NCBI GenBank assembly: GCA_964639175.1
Contig: CAZXCE010000144.1
Coordinates: 1-15,616, forward strand
Length of the DNA: 15,616 nucleotides
Source: JACQXX01 sp964639175
GTDB lineage: Bacteria > Acidobacteriota > Blastocatellia > Chloracidobacteriales > Chloracidobacteriaceae
Direction: 5' to 3'
In this document: positions 6,436-12,959 of the stretch, piece after piece
Position numbering within the stretch: position 1 is the stretch's first letter
Layout of the letters: each line of letters begins with the position of its first letter
Translations under genes and position numbers: made by a program
Notes under the pieces: generated by a model
Told to the model about the DNA's origin: nothing
What the model saw: only the letters and a program-made list of their open reading frames with translations
Databases searched by the model: none

Positions 6436-9288
6436 ATGAATGTTGCGAGTTTGACCGGAACCCTCTCGGTTGACATCAACCCAGCTCGCCGGGCTCTGGC
6501 CTCGATTGATGCCGATTTTCAGCGGATGCTGGCACGCTTGAACCAGGTGAATCGGTTCAGTTTGTCGTTGCCCAGTGCGAGCGCCGGAATCAGCAACCTT
6601 CGAAACCTTGGAGCAGCGGCGGCCCAGACCCAAAATCAACTTTCCGGGCTTTCTCGGGTTGCCATCGGCGTGGCTGGCAATCTCGGCGCCAATCTGATCC
6701 AAAAAGGTGTGGAAGTCGCAATCAGCGGCGTGAAAGAGCTGGTTGATCGAGGCTTGGACTACAACGATGTGTTGGAGCGCTCAAAAATCGGCTTCACGAC
6801 GATGATGGGCAGTGCTGACAAGGCCAACGAGCACATCAAAAACCTTCAGATGTTCGCGGCCAAGACACCCTTTGAGTTCAAAGGCTTGGTGCAGAACTCG
6901 CAAATGCTCCAGGGGATGGGATTCGATGCGGACAAGATTATTCCAACCCTGAATTCCGTCGGGAACGCCCTTTCAGCAATGGGCCGAACGGATGCCCTTG
7001 ACCGGGTGCTGCTTCAGCTCGGGCAAATGCGAGCGAAAGGTAAGGTTGCGGCGAGCGAGATCAACATCATCGCTGAGACTGGAATTCCAGTTTGGAAGAT
7101 TATGTCCGACCAGCTCGGCATATCGGTAAAAGAACTGCAGAAGCTCGCAGAAAACAACCGGATCAATGCGGGTGAGTTTCAGCGGGTACTTTTCGAAGGA
7201 TTAGAAGGGCAATTTGGCGGGGCGATGTCTCTTGCCTCGAAAACCCGAACCGGGCTTCAATCCAATCTGATGGATGCCCTTGATGCCCGCGCAGGGGAAG
7301 CAACGGCGGGACTCAATGAGGAGTTGAAAAACTCCATCAACAGAGGAATCCAATTTCTGAGCGGATCTGGTGGGAAATCGCTTGCAGATTCGATGAACAC
7401 CGTCGCGACGACGATGGCGATTTCATTCAACGAGGGGCTTTCCGCGCTTCTTGGCATGGACACTGTAGTCAAGCAGGCTCAAGAAAAGATCAACTCGGCA
7501 ATAAGCGAAACAGCCGGCTTCTACAAAGAAGCCTATGACACGAATCTGAACCAGGTGCTTACCTCTGGAGCAAGCAAAAAACTCGGCGAGCTTGGCGGAT
7601 CAACCACTCAAGGTTTTGCTGATGGGATTGTTGCGAAGACCAATGTGGTCACCGATGCCGCGAAAAAAATATCAAACAGTGTGATTGATTCTGTGAAATC
7701 AACGCTTGGGATTTTCTCACCATCACGGGTGATGAAGCTGATGGGTGAAAATGTGGTTGAAGGCTTCATCGAAGGAATTGAATCGAAGCAAGGCGAGATC
7801 ATCGCGACGATGGCAAAGGTGTTTGGGGACAAGGGCGCGCAATCACTTTTCAAAAAAGGCGTGATGTTTGGGCCTGGCTTCTTCACCAGTGGCAATGCCG
7901 AGTGGGATAAGGCAATTGCAGAGCAGGCTAAAGCGAAGGGCTTGGATCCGGCGTTGATGTTTGCCCAGCTCCTGCAGGAATCCCGTTTCAACCCCAATGC
8001 AAAATCACCAGTGGGCGCCGCAGGAATTGCCCAGTTTATGCCCCAAACGGCACAGCGCTTCGGACTCGCAAACCCCTATGATCCGGTCGAATCTATCCGT
8101 GCAAATGCCGACTACATGCGGAAGCTGACGGATATGTTCAGCGGCTTCGAAAACGCTTCCTCACTCGCTCTGGCCGGATACAATGCAGGCGAGAACCGTG
8201 ATTCGTTGCGAGCGGGTCGAATTCCGAATATCCGCGAAACTCAGGATTATGTGCGGATGATCATGGGTGTCAGGGAGATGATCGGGAAAGTTGACGCTGC
8301 GACCAACACCGCGACCAATCTTGCCACGAATTGGCTCACCAGCCTGCAGAAGCGATTTGCTCTCAAGTCTGCCCCACCAATGATTGGGCCATATGCTATT
8401 CCTGAGAACACTTCAGGGTATATCCCTACAGAAAAAAGCATTTTCGGGAAACCAGACCCCGGCTACAACGCCATCATGGATCTATTTTTGCCCAAACCGC
8501 TACAAGTGGATTTGGCCAAGATCTTTCCATCCATCGAAAAAGCAATTACCAAATATCGAGAGTTGATTCCGTTGATTGGGAAGGCCACTGAGGTCACAAC
8601 TGAACTGGCAGCGGCTGGGGACAAAGCGGCGAAAAGCTCCGAAATTTCAGCGGAACAGCAGAAAAAAAATCGAGATTCAGTCATCGAGCAAACCAACGTA
8701 CTGAGTGGGGTTTACGAAAATGTCCAGAAAGGTTTTGAGCAAACCTTCCAGGACGCTTTCGGTAGGGTCGTTCAGGGCGATTTCAAAGGGTTTGCCGATG
8801 CTTTGCGCTCGGGATTTTCCCAGCTTCTTCAACAGCTCGCAGTTCAGATTCTGCAAAGTCAGGTGATGGGGCTGCTATTCGGCAAAGGCGGCAGCGGCGG
8901 ACTATTCGGAAGCCTGTTCGGTGGTTTATTTGGCGGCGGCGGGGCGGCTGGAGCGGCTGGGGGTGCGGCAAGTGGTGGCGGCTTTGTGGACAAAATTCTG
9001 GGTGGTCTGTTTGGTGGTTTCTTCGCTGATGGTGGTCCGATGGTCGGCGGTCGAAGCTACATTGTCGGCGAGAAAGGGCCGGAATTATTCCGTCCTCGCA
9101 CGAGCGGGTATTTATTTCCAAATGATCAGATAGCAATGGCAGGAGGGGGCGGAACGACAAACGTGTATCTGACTCAGAATCTCAATATCCGAGCGGAAAA
9201 CGGATATGTGCGGCCACAATCCGCCAAACAAGCAGCGGCTGAAGCTGGCGCCGGAATCACCAGGGCACTGGAGAGAAAGCGGCGCTAG
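6436..9288 (+). CDS. Phage tail tape-measure protein with lytic transglycosylase domain
   Basis: A 950-residue protein from ATG 6436 (GAAAGGGG about 7 nt upstream). In siphophages and myophages this protein sets tail length by spanning the tail lumen and helps DNA enter the cell. Residues about 105-290 match the TIGR02675 tape-measure domain (for example TTMMGSADKA, FAAKTPFEFKGL, MLQGMGFDADKI, AETGIPVWKIM). The SPSRVMKLMGENVVEGFIEG segment is another common tape-measure motif. Residues about 485-620 are an SLT goose-type lysozyme fold: catalytic Glu515 in LLQESRFNP, then GAAGIAQFMPQTA and LAGYNAGE, which cut peptidoglycan. After a Gly/Ala-rich stretch (about 815-860) come FADGGPMVGGRSYIVGEKGPELF and SGYLFPND, the usual C-terminal signature. 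All parts look intact. No capsid, portal, terminase, tail-tube or baseplate gene accompanies it on the circle. Confidence 0.95.
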   Translation: MNVASLTGTLSVDINPARRALASIDADFQRMLARLNQVNRFSLSLPSASAGISNLRNLGAAAAQTQNQLSGLSRVAIGVAGNLGANLIQKGVEVAISGVKELVDRGLDYNDVLERSKIGFTTMMGSADKANEHIKNLQMFAAKTPFEFKGLVQNSQMLQGMGFDADKIIPTLNSVGNALSAMGRTDALDRVLLQLGQMRAKGKVAASEINIIAETGIPVWKIMSDQLGISVKELQKLAENNRINAGEFQRVLFEGLEGQFGGAMSLASKTRTGLQSNLMDALDARAGEATAGLNEELKNSINRGIQFLSGSGGKSLADSMNTVATTMAISFNEGLSALLGMDTVVKQAQEKINSAISETAGFYKEAYDTNLNQVLTSGASKKLGELGGSTTQGFADGIVAKTNVVTDAAKKISNSVIDSVKSTLGIFSPSRVMKLMGENVVEGFIEGIESKQGEIIATMAKVFGDKGAQSLFKKGVMFGPGFFTSGNAEWDKAIAEQAKAKGLDPALMFAQLLQESRFNPNAKSPVGAAGIAQFMPQTAQRFGLANPYDPVESIRANADYMRKLTDMFSGFENASSLALAGYNAGENRDSLRAGRIPNIRETQDYVRMIMGVREMIGKVDAATNTATNLATNWLTSLQKRFALKSAPPMIGPYAIPENTSGYIPTEKSIFGKPDPGYNAIMDLFLPKPLQVDLAKIFPSIEKAITKYRELIPLIGKATEVTTELAAAGDKAAKSSEISAEQQKKNRDSVIEQTNVLSGVYENVQKGFEQTFQDAFGRVVQGDFKGFADALRSGFSQLLQQLAVQILQSQVMGLLFGKGGSGGLFGSLFGGLFGGGGAAGAAGGAASGGGFVDKILGGLFGGFFADGGPMVGGRSYIVGEKGPELFRPRTSGYLFPNDQIAMAGGGGTTNVYLTQNLNIRAENGYVRPQSAKQAAAEAGAGITRALERKRR

Positions 9289-9290
9289 GG

Positions 9291-9310
9291 GGCGGAAAAG
9301 GGCGGAAGAA
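9291..9310. repeat. Two-copy phased 10-bp relic after the tape-measure gene
   Basis: GGCGGAAAAG and GGCGGAAGAA directly follow the TAG stop with a 10-bp step, then a run of A. The pattern resembles the six arrays upstream of the gene. Confidence 0.5.
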
Positions 9311-9344
9311 AAAAAAACTCCACGCTTTACACTAAGCTTATTTC

Positions 9345-9359
9345 TTGGTAATTTACCAA
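9345..9359. promoter_or_regulatory. 15-bp palindrome TTGGTAA-T-TTACCAA
   Basis: Perfect 7-bp arms. The half-site resembles the TAACCAA core of the four iterons at 9709-9748 (TTGGTTA on the other strand), so the same protein may bind both. Confidence 0.4.
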
Positions 9360-9397
9360 TTGCTGGCGAACAGCTTCGATACCTCACGGTATTTCAG

Positions 9398-9418
9398 TTC
9401 GATCCTCACTGGATCGAA
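9398..9418. repeat. Hairpin TTCGATCC-TCACT-GGATCGAA
   Basis: Perfect 8-bp arms with a TCACT loop. A smaller hairpin with a TCAC loop (ATACC / GGTAT) lies just before it. Both are in the 3' region of the tape-measure transcript. Not a tRNA: no cloverleaf fits. Confidence 0.5.
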
Positions 9419-9436
9419 ACAAATCAAGCCAGACAC

Positions 9437-9474
9437 AAAGAAAACCAACCTTTTCAGGTTGGTTTTCTTTTTTT
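9437..9474 (+). terminator. Strong intrinsic terminator of the tape-measure transcript
   Basis: Stem 9437-9450 (AAAGAAAACCAACC) pairs perfectly over 14 bp with 9457-9470 around the loop TTTTCA, and a T-run follows. The A-run before the stem means it could also work on the other strand. Confidence 0.92.
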
Positions 9475-9491
9475 ACGTACTGACAGTTCTC

Positions 9492-9511
9492 CTCTGACCC
9501 ACCTTCCTTCG
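9492..9511. repeat. 20-bp direct repeat, copy 1
   Basis: Matches 9665-9684 at 18 of 20 positions, both ending CACCTTCCTTCG. Each copy precedes a cluster of palindromic or iterated sequence. Role unknown. Confidence 0.5.
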
Positions 9512-9516
9512 AGGGA

Positions 9517-9554
9517 GTTCGATTTTTCGAACCCTACCGTTCGAGAAATCGAAC
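9517..9554. repeat. Two tandem GTTCGA-NNNN-TCGAAC hairpins, 22 bp apart
   Basis: Hairpins at 9517-9532 (loop TTTT) and 9539-9554 (loop GAAA) share identical 6-bp arms. The second loop is a GNRA tetraloop. Same-arm, different-loop copies suggest a repeated protein site or a stable RNA 3' structure. Confidence 0.55.
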
Positions 9555-9634
9555 CATTGGGACAAGCAACCCTTTGGAAATGAGCAGGTTGCATTTTGTG
9601 GCAAATGACTACTGAATCTGTACGATCAATTTCT

Positions 9635-9655
9635 ATCTGTGGAAATTCCACAGAT
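9635..9655. repeat. 21-bp palindrome centred on GGAA-A-TTCC
   Basis: Perfect arms ATCTGTGGAA and TTCCACAGAT around one A. It is the sister of the palindrome at 6175-6195 and keeps perfect symmetry despite different outer bases. The arms loosely resemble DnaA boxes, but with two mismatches each. Confidence 0.65.
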
Positions 9656-9664
9656 GCGCCATTC

Positions 9665-9684
9665 CTCCGACTCACCTTCCTTCG
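9665..9684. repeat. 20-bp direct repeat, copy 2
   Basis: Second copy of the repeat at 9492-9511, 173 bp away, with two mismatches near its start. Confidence 0.5.
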
Positions 9685-9706
9685 GACAGAACTTGGGTAA
9701 GAGTGG

Positions 9707-9750
9707 TGTAACCAATGGATAACCAACGGGTAACCAAACTGTAACCAACC
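9707..9750. repeat. Four 11-bp iterons with TAACCAA core
   Basis: TAACCAA occurs at 9709, 9720, 9731 and 9742, a strict 11-bp period. The other four bases of each unit vary. Helically phased sites like these are typical of cooperative repressor or partition-protein binding. They lie between the end of the leftward zinc-finger gene and the tape-measure terminator. Confidence 0.75.
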
Positions 9751-9765
9751 TTAAAAAATGATCAG

Positions 9766-9793
9766 TGAGAATTTGAACCCATGAGAATTTGAA
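9766..9793. repeat. 12-bp direct repeat TGAGAATTTGAA, two copies
   Basis: Copies at 9766-9777 and 9782-9793 are 16 bp apart, just downstream of the iterons. Role unknown. Confidence 0.55.
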
Positions 9794-9822
9794 TTGTCTT
9801 TTCGGGGGAAACTGGAGCGTTC

Positions 9823-10110
9823 CTATTTGCGGGCGAAATGACTTCGCAAGATGTTCCGGATAGCGTCCAGTTCCCGGCTGAACGTGCGTTCGTGACCTTC
9901 AGTGAGTTCAGTCAGTGTATCCAGCAAGTCATCCAGGGAAAGGGCGTTTTCAGCGGGCGGGCGTTTGCCGCGATGGTAAGCCGTTCGACAACCCGGCGAA
10001 CAGAACCGCGCCACACGACCACGGCTGGCAGGATCAACCACCAGGGGCTTGCCACAGGCGTCACATTTGGGGTTGGGTGGAAGGTCACGTTTTTTGGCTG
10101 AAGTGGGCAT
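9823..10110 (-). CDS. Small zinc-finger protein, 95 residues
   Basis: An N-terminal zinc-binding module has CDAC (16-19) and FCSPGC (Cys37, Cys41), followed by RTAYHRG. This CxxC...CxxxC pattern ending in an AYHR-like helix resembles MYM/treble-clef fingers often found in small plasmid and phage proteins. The C-terminal half (about 57-95) is one amphipathic helix with LDDLLDTLTELTEG. It starts 39 nt after the stop of the recombinase on the same strand, so both are probably one transcript. No clear Shine-Dalgarno is seen. It may act with the recombinase or as a regulator, but no direct evidence shows its function. Confidence 0.65.
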   Translation of the reverse strand: MPTSAKKRDLPPNPKCDACGKPLVVDPASRGRVARFCSPGCRTAYHRGKRPPAENALSLDDLLDTLTELTEGHERTFSRELDAIRNILRSHFARK

Positions 10111-10149
10111 AGGCTAAAGCGTTTCATTTGTAACGAAATAACTTCACCA

Positions 10150-11034
10150 TCATTGAATGATGAGATACAAACCGGATGAATCGCTCGGCCTGGCGTGCAG
10201 GTATTTGCCGGTGGTGGCAATGTTGCTGTGACCAAGCGTTTGTTGAACCAACGGCAACGGGGCACCACGTTCCAAACTATGTGTTGCGTTGCTGTGCCGA
10301 AACCAGTGGGGTGATACGTTGCCGTCAATACCGGCACGTTGGGCAGCGGCAACCACAACGCGCCAGACTTGCACAGCCGTCAGATGCCCGCCCTTACGTG
10401 ACATAAACACCGGATCATTCGCCATCGCATCGCCTTTCATCATCTGCAAATCTTTCCACGTCTTTGCGGGGATCAAAACCACACGAGTTTTTCCGCCTTT
10501 GCCAAACAAGGTGACCTGCCCGCCATCATTCCGGGCCTGAAGGTCTCGCCATTTCAGGGAAACCACTTCAGATACGCGGCCACCGGAAACGTACAACAGC
10601 CGCAGTAGCATTTTGTTCCGGGCATCAGGTTCATTGCTGATGATGGAAAATATTTCCTCTTCACTCAGGATGCGTTCAGCCAGAGTGTTTTTTGCCGCTG
10701 GAAGTTTGATTGCCTTTCCCGGATCAAACGCCAGGTACCCGAGTTTGTGGGCGAACGTAAACAAGCTTTTGACACTGGCCAGCATTCGTTGCCGTGACCC
10801 CACGGCAAACGTTTCAGCCAGACTATCGGCATAATCCTGTAAATCACCAAGCGTCACCATCGCTAACGGTTTGCCCACGAACGCCAGAAACCGTTGAATA
10901 TCTCGCTCATACTCAACTCGTGTTTTTTGGCTCGCCTTCGACTTGAGCCAGAGAGTGACCAGCGTTTCATCATTGCCAGCCTGTTGAACCTGAATTGATT
11001 GATTGCGGGTGACGAGTGTCGTGGGTTCCGTCAT
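10150..11034 (-). CDS. Tyrosine recombinase, XerC/D-like
   Basis: A 294-residue site-specific recombinase of the phage integrase family. Residues about 22-108 form the SAM-like N-terminal core-binding domain. The catalytic domain has all expected residues: Arg153 (GGRVSEV), Lys182 in the GKGGKTR beta hairpin, His243 and Arg246 (PHWFRHS), His269 (LGHS) and the nucleophile Tyr278 (TTGKYLH). The length is typical of Xer and integron-type enzymes without an arm-binding domain. It should cut and rejoin DNA at a short inverted-arm core site; a 13-6-13 inverted repeat lies 27 bp upstream of its ATG. Likely jobs are dimer resolution of the circle or integration into a host chromosome. The upstream region has no good Shine-Dalgarno, so the exact start is less certain. 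Confidence 0.9.
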   Translation of the reverse strand: MTEPTTLVTRNQSIQVQQAGNDETLVTLWLKSKASQKTRVEYERDIQRFLAFVGKPLAMVTLGDLQDYADSLAETFAVGSRQRMLASVKSLFTFAHKLGYLAFDPGKAIKLPAAKNTLAERILSEEEIFSIISNEPDARNKMLLRLLYVSGGRVSEVVSLKWRDLQARNDGGQVTLFGKGGKTRVVLIPAKTWKDLQMMKGDAMANDPVFMSRKGGHLTAVQVWRVVVAAAQRAGIDGNVSPHWFRHSNATHSLERGAPLPLVQQTLGHSNIATTGKYLHARPSDSSGLYLIIQ

Positions 11035-11060
11035 AGGTGGTCAATGGCCTCATTTCTTTC

Positions 11061-11092
11061 TAATGTAATCTAACATTTCTTAGATTACATTA
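11061..11092. other. Putative dif/att-like recombination core site (13-6-13)
   Basis: Perfect inverted arms TAATGTAATCTAA (11061-11073) and TTAGATTACATTA (11080-11092) flank the 6-bp spacer CATTTC. Xer sites have 11-bp arms around a 6-8-bp spacer, and Cre and Flp use 13-bp arms around 8 bp. The site lies just upstream of the recombinase gene. It could instead be an operator for the recombinase promoter. Confidence 0.6.
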
Positions 11093-11161
11093 ACACCAGC
11101 CAGAATGCAATGGCATTTCATACTTTCCTGCCTCTGATTTCATTGATTCAAATGAATTTAC

Positions 11162-11190
11162 TTGACGTCTTCGTTACGTGTTCGTAATAT
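11162..11190 (+). promoter_or_regulatory. Promoter of the HTH gene, probably leaderless
   Basis: -35 TTGACG (11162-11167), a 17-bp spacer and a weak -10 TAATAT (11185-11190). The predicted start falls within 2 nt of the ATG at 11199, and no Shine-Dalgarno is present. Confidence 0.55.
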
Positions 11191-11198
11191 TGTGCATT

Positions 11199-11420
11199 AT
11201 GCAAAACACCGAACTGAGCAGCAAGGAAGCGGCAAAACTGTTGGGCATTTCAGATGCCCGCATCCGGCAATACATTCTGGGTGGGCGGTTACGCGCGCGT
11301 AAGTTTGCGGGCGTCTGGATCATTGACCGCAAAGACTTTATATCGTTTCGAAAAGAACATGCGAGACGCACCGCCAAGCGCACACCCAAACAACAGCAAG
11401 ATATTGCCGCCACCAACTGA
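11199..11420 (+). CDS. Excisionase-like helix-turn-helix DNA-binding protein
   Basis: A 73-residue protein beginning at ATG 11199; an upstream in-frame ATG at 11178 would add residues overlapping the promoter. The ELSSKEAAKLLGISDARIRQYILGGRLRARKFAGVWIIDRKDF stretch is the winged HTH_17 (MerR/excisionase) fold: helix, turn, recognition helix, then a short wing ending in the usual W-x-I. A basic tail (RRTAKRTPKQQ) follows. Such proteins act as recombination directionality factors or as small repressors. It is transcribed divergently from the recombinase, so control of that gene or of its reaction is a sensible guess. It leads an operon with the coiled-coil genes 17 nt and more downstream. Confidence 0.82.
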   Translation: MQNTELSSKEAAKLLGISDARIRQYILGGRLRARKFAGVWIIDRKDFISFRKEHARRTAKRTPKQQQDIAATN

Positions 11421-11437
11421 TTTTTGGGAGACACTCA

Positions 11438-11707
11438 ATGAGCGACACTGAAGACCCAACCAAGAAATATCCACCAGCGGAAAGCTATCAGACCAATATG
11501 GACTTGAAGAAAATGCTCGAAGAAATCATTGATGAGAAACTCAAACCGGTACTTGACCAGCTTGACCGGATTGAGCGGGACTTGACGGAACTCAAGACGG
11601 AACAGAAGACAGGATTCAGGAAGCTTGACCGCCGATTGAACGCGATGGATGTCAAACTGGCTGACAATGCCACCAGACTTGATGCGCTGGAAGACAATGC
11701 GGCTTGA
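11438..11707 (+). CDS. Coiled-coil protein, 89 residues
   Basis: Start ATG 11438 with GGGAG about 8 nt upstream. After an N-terminal Pro/Lys-rich segment (1-20), residues about 22-87 form a nearly unbroken charged helix with heptad-spaced Leu and Ile (MLEEIIDEKLKPVLDQLDRI and KLDRRLNAMDVKLADNATRL), so it probably forms a coiled-coil dimer or trimer. No other motif is visible. It is similar in build to the next gene, and the two may bind each other. Function unknown. Confidence 0.72.
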   Translation: MSDTEDPTKKYPPAESYQTNMDLKKMLEEIIDEKLKPVLDQLDRIERDLTELKTEQKTGFRKLDRRLNAMDVKLADNATRLDALEDNAA

Positions 11708-11785
11708 TAGCTATGTTCCCAGCCGTAAAGCCAAAAACACCACTTGCATCGGATAACATCACTCTATCCAGATTGGACCTGATAA

Positions 11786-12145
11786 ATGACTCACGAAGAA
11801 ATGGAGCGCTCAATCAATTTCCTACTCGACTCACAGGCCAGCTTGACGGCCAACATTGAAAAACTCAGTGAAGGCCAAACCCGGTTGACCACCAGTGTTG
11901 AGTCATTAACCGCTGACGTGGTGGAAATGAAAGTCCAGGCCGAGTTGGACCGGGCAATGATGCGCGATGCAGTCAGTGAGATGAGAAATGGAATTGACGA
12001 AATGCGGCAAGGTATTGCGGCGATGCTCTTGATTGCGGAGCGAATGGAGCAGAATGTGACCGGGCTCACCCAAGCGCAAAAGGGCACTTCGCAACGGGTG
12101 GGCCGGCTCGAAGACCGGGTGACCAAACTTGAGCAATCAGGTTGA
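11786..12145 (+). CDS. Coiled-coil protein, 119 residues
   Basis: Start ATG 11786, preceded by GGACCTGATAA, a weak Shine-Dalgarno. Almost the whole protein is predicted helix with heptads (the SINFLLDSQASLTANIEKL, TTSVESLTADVVEMKVQAEL and VGRLEDRVTKLEQSG segments). A Met- and Ala-rich middle (about 65-85) could be hydrophobic but is not a clear membrane helix. Length, composition and position suggest a distant relation to the 89-residue coiled-coil protein upstream, perhaps by duplication. A 78-nt gap separates them. Function unknown. Confidence 0.72.
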   Translation: MTHEEMERSINFLLDSQASLTANIEKLSEGQTRLTTSVESLTADVVEMKVQAELDRAMMRDAVSEMRNGIDEMRQGIAAMLLIAERMEQNVTGLTQAQKGTSQRVGRLEDRVTKLEQSG

Positions 12146-12164
12146 TCTGATTGACCTTTGACAT

Positions 12165-12235
12165 AAACAGCGCGACCCGGTTGGTGTCATTACCACCAGC
12201 CGGGCCACTTCACAACTGAAAGGATATTTTCAGCT
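12165..12235 (+). promoter_or_regulatory. Structured 5' leader, copy 2: two hairpins, SD in second loop
   Basis: Shares with the leader at 4673-4739 the blocks AAACAGCGCG, GGTG, CACCAG, GGCCACTTCACAAC, AAAGGA and ATGCA. Stem 1 pairs 12174-12186 with 12194-12206, with one A-C mismatch and one G-U pair. Stem 2 pairs CTGAAA (12216-12221) with TTTCAG (12228-12233) around GGATAT, which holds the Shine-Dalgarno of the ATG at 12236. The long 11-nt SD-to-ATG distance becomes normal only if stem 2 forms. Confidence 0.75.
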
Positions 12236-12904
12236 ATGCAATCTCAATATAGTTGCGTTTCAGACGTGCCAGCAACCCCGCTGGTTGCCAACCAACCAAC
12301 CCAACCAACCCAACTGACCAACCTTTTCACGGCGGTGCTGACCAATCCCAATGCTGACACTGACCAGGTTGAGCTGGTCAATGGATTCCTGGCTAACCTG
12401 GCCACGGCCACAGGCGTTTCCATCACTCATCCGGCGCTCCTGCCCTATTCGCTTCCGTTGATGCTTCGAATAGCCGCAGGTAAATCCGTTCCACCGCCAG
12501 AACCACCAACCACCACACGAGTTGAACCGGATCAGCGGGACAATCCCTATTCCGTACTCTGGACGTTGTGTGCCCGGCTGGCAGAATCGGCGCTCATCCT
12601 GGAATCAGACCTTGATGGTGGCGTTTTTGCCACGGAGCTGTTGAGCAATCCAGCTTTTCAGGAAATCCAATCAGCGCAAGCTGAGGCACTCATCTTTCTT
12701 GTCCGGTTCTGCAGGCACTGCGGGGAGCGGCTGAACATTGCGGGTCCTTCCAAACAAATCATGTTTTGTCGTTGGTGTGCGCAGGCACATCACGAAACCT
12801 CAGATTTCCCCGAAATTGCGCAATGGGCAGCCGAATACGACCAGGTCTTCCAGCCTGAACAGTTCCCGTATGATCTGGCTTCGATGCCACGACCACACGA
12901 ATAA
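12236..12904 (+). CDS. Zinc-ribbon protein of unknown function, 222 residues
   Basis: Start ATG 12236 after the structured leader. The N-terminal 30 residues are Thr/Gln/Pro-rich (NQPTQPTQ) and probably disordered. A helical region (about 28-82) and a Pro-rich linker (85-100) follow, then helices 105-157. A zinc ribbon holds Cys159/Cys162 (CRHC) and Cys178/Cys181 (CRWC), followed by AHH. The acidic tail is rich in Phe and Pro. No catalytic motif was recognised. It is the last gene of the HTH and coiled-coil operon and is followed by a strong terminator. Two zinc-finger proteins occur on the same small element, here and at 9823. Confidence 0.72.
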   Translation: MQSQYSCVSDVPATPLVANQPTQPTQLTNLFTAVLTNPNADTDQVELVNGFLANLATATGVSITHPALLPYSLPLMLRIAAGKSVPPPEPPTTTRVEPDQRDNPYSVLWTLCARLAESALILESDLDGGVFATELLSNPAFQEIQSAQAEALIFLVRFCRHCGERLNIAGPSKQIMFCRWCAQAHHETSDFPEIAQWAAEYDQVFQPEQFPYDLASMPRPHE

Positions 12905-12921
12905 CGGATCCATCACAGGCG

Positions 12922-12949
12922 GGGCGTGCCGGCACGCCCTTCCTTCTTA
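12922..12949 (+). terminator. Palindromic terminator
   Basis: GGGCGTGCC (12922-12930) and GGCACGCCC (12931-12939) form a perfect GC-rich palindrome followed by TTCCTTCTT. It lies 18 bp after the 222-residue gene and before the par promoter region. Confidence 0.75.
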
Positions 12950-12959
12950 AATAAACGTG

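Noticed and set aside
9398..9418. TTCGATCC arm resembling a tRNA T-loop
   Set aside because: No acceptor, D or anticodon arms can be drawn around it.
9206..9583. Open frame on the plus strand across the tape-measure end
   Set aside because: It overlaps the real gene in another frame and runs through the strong terminator and the hairpins.
9454..9726. Minus-strand open frame between the terminator and the iterons
   Set aside because: It consists of hairpins, a palindrome and iterons; there is no start signal and no protein pattern.
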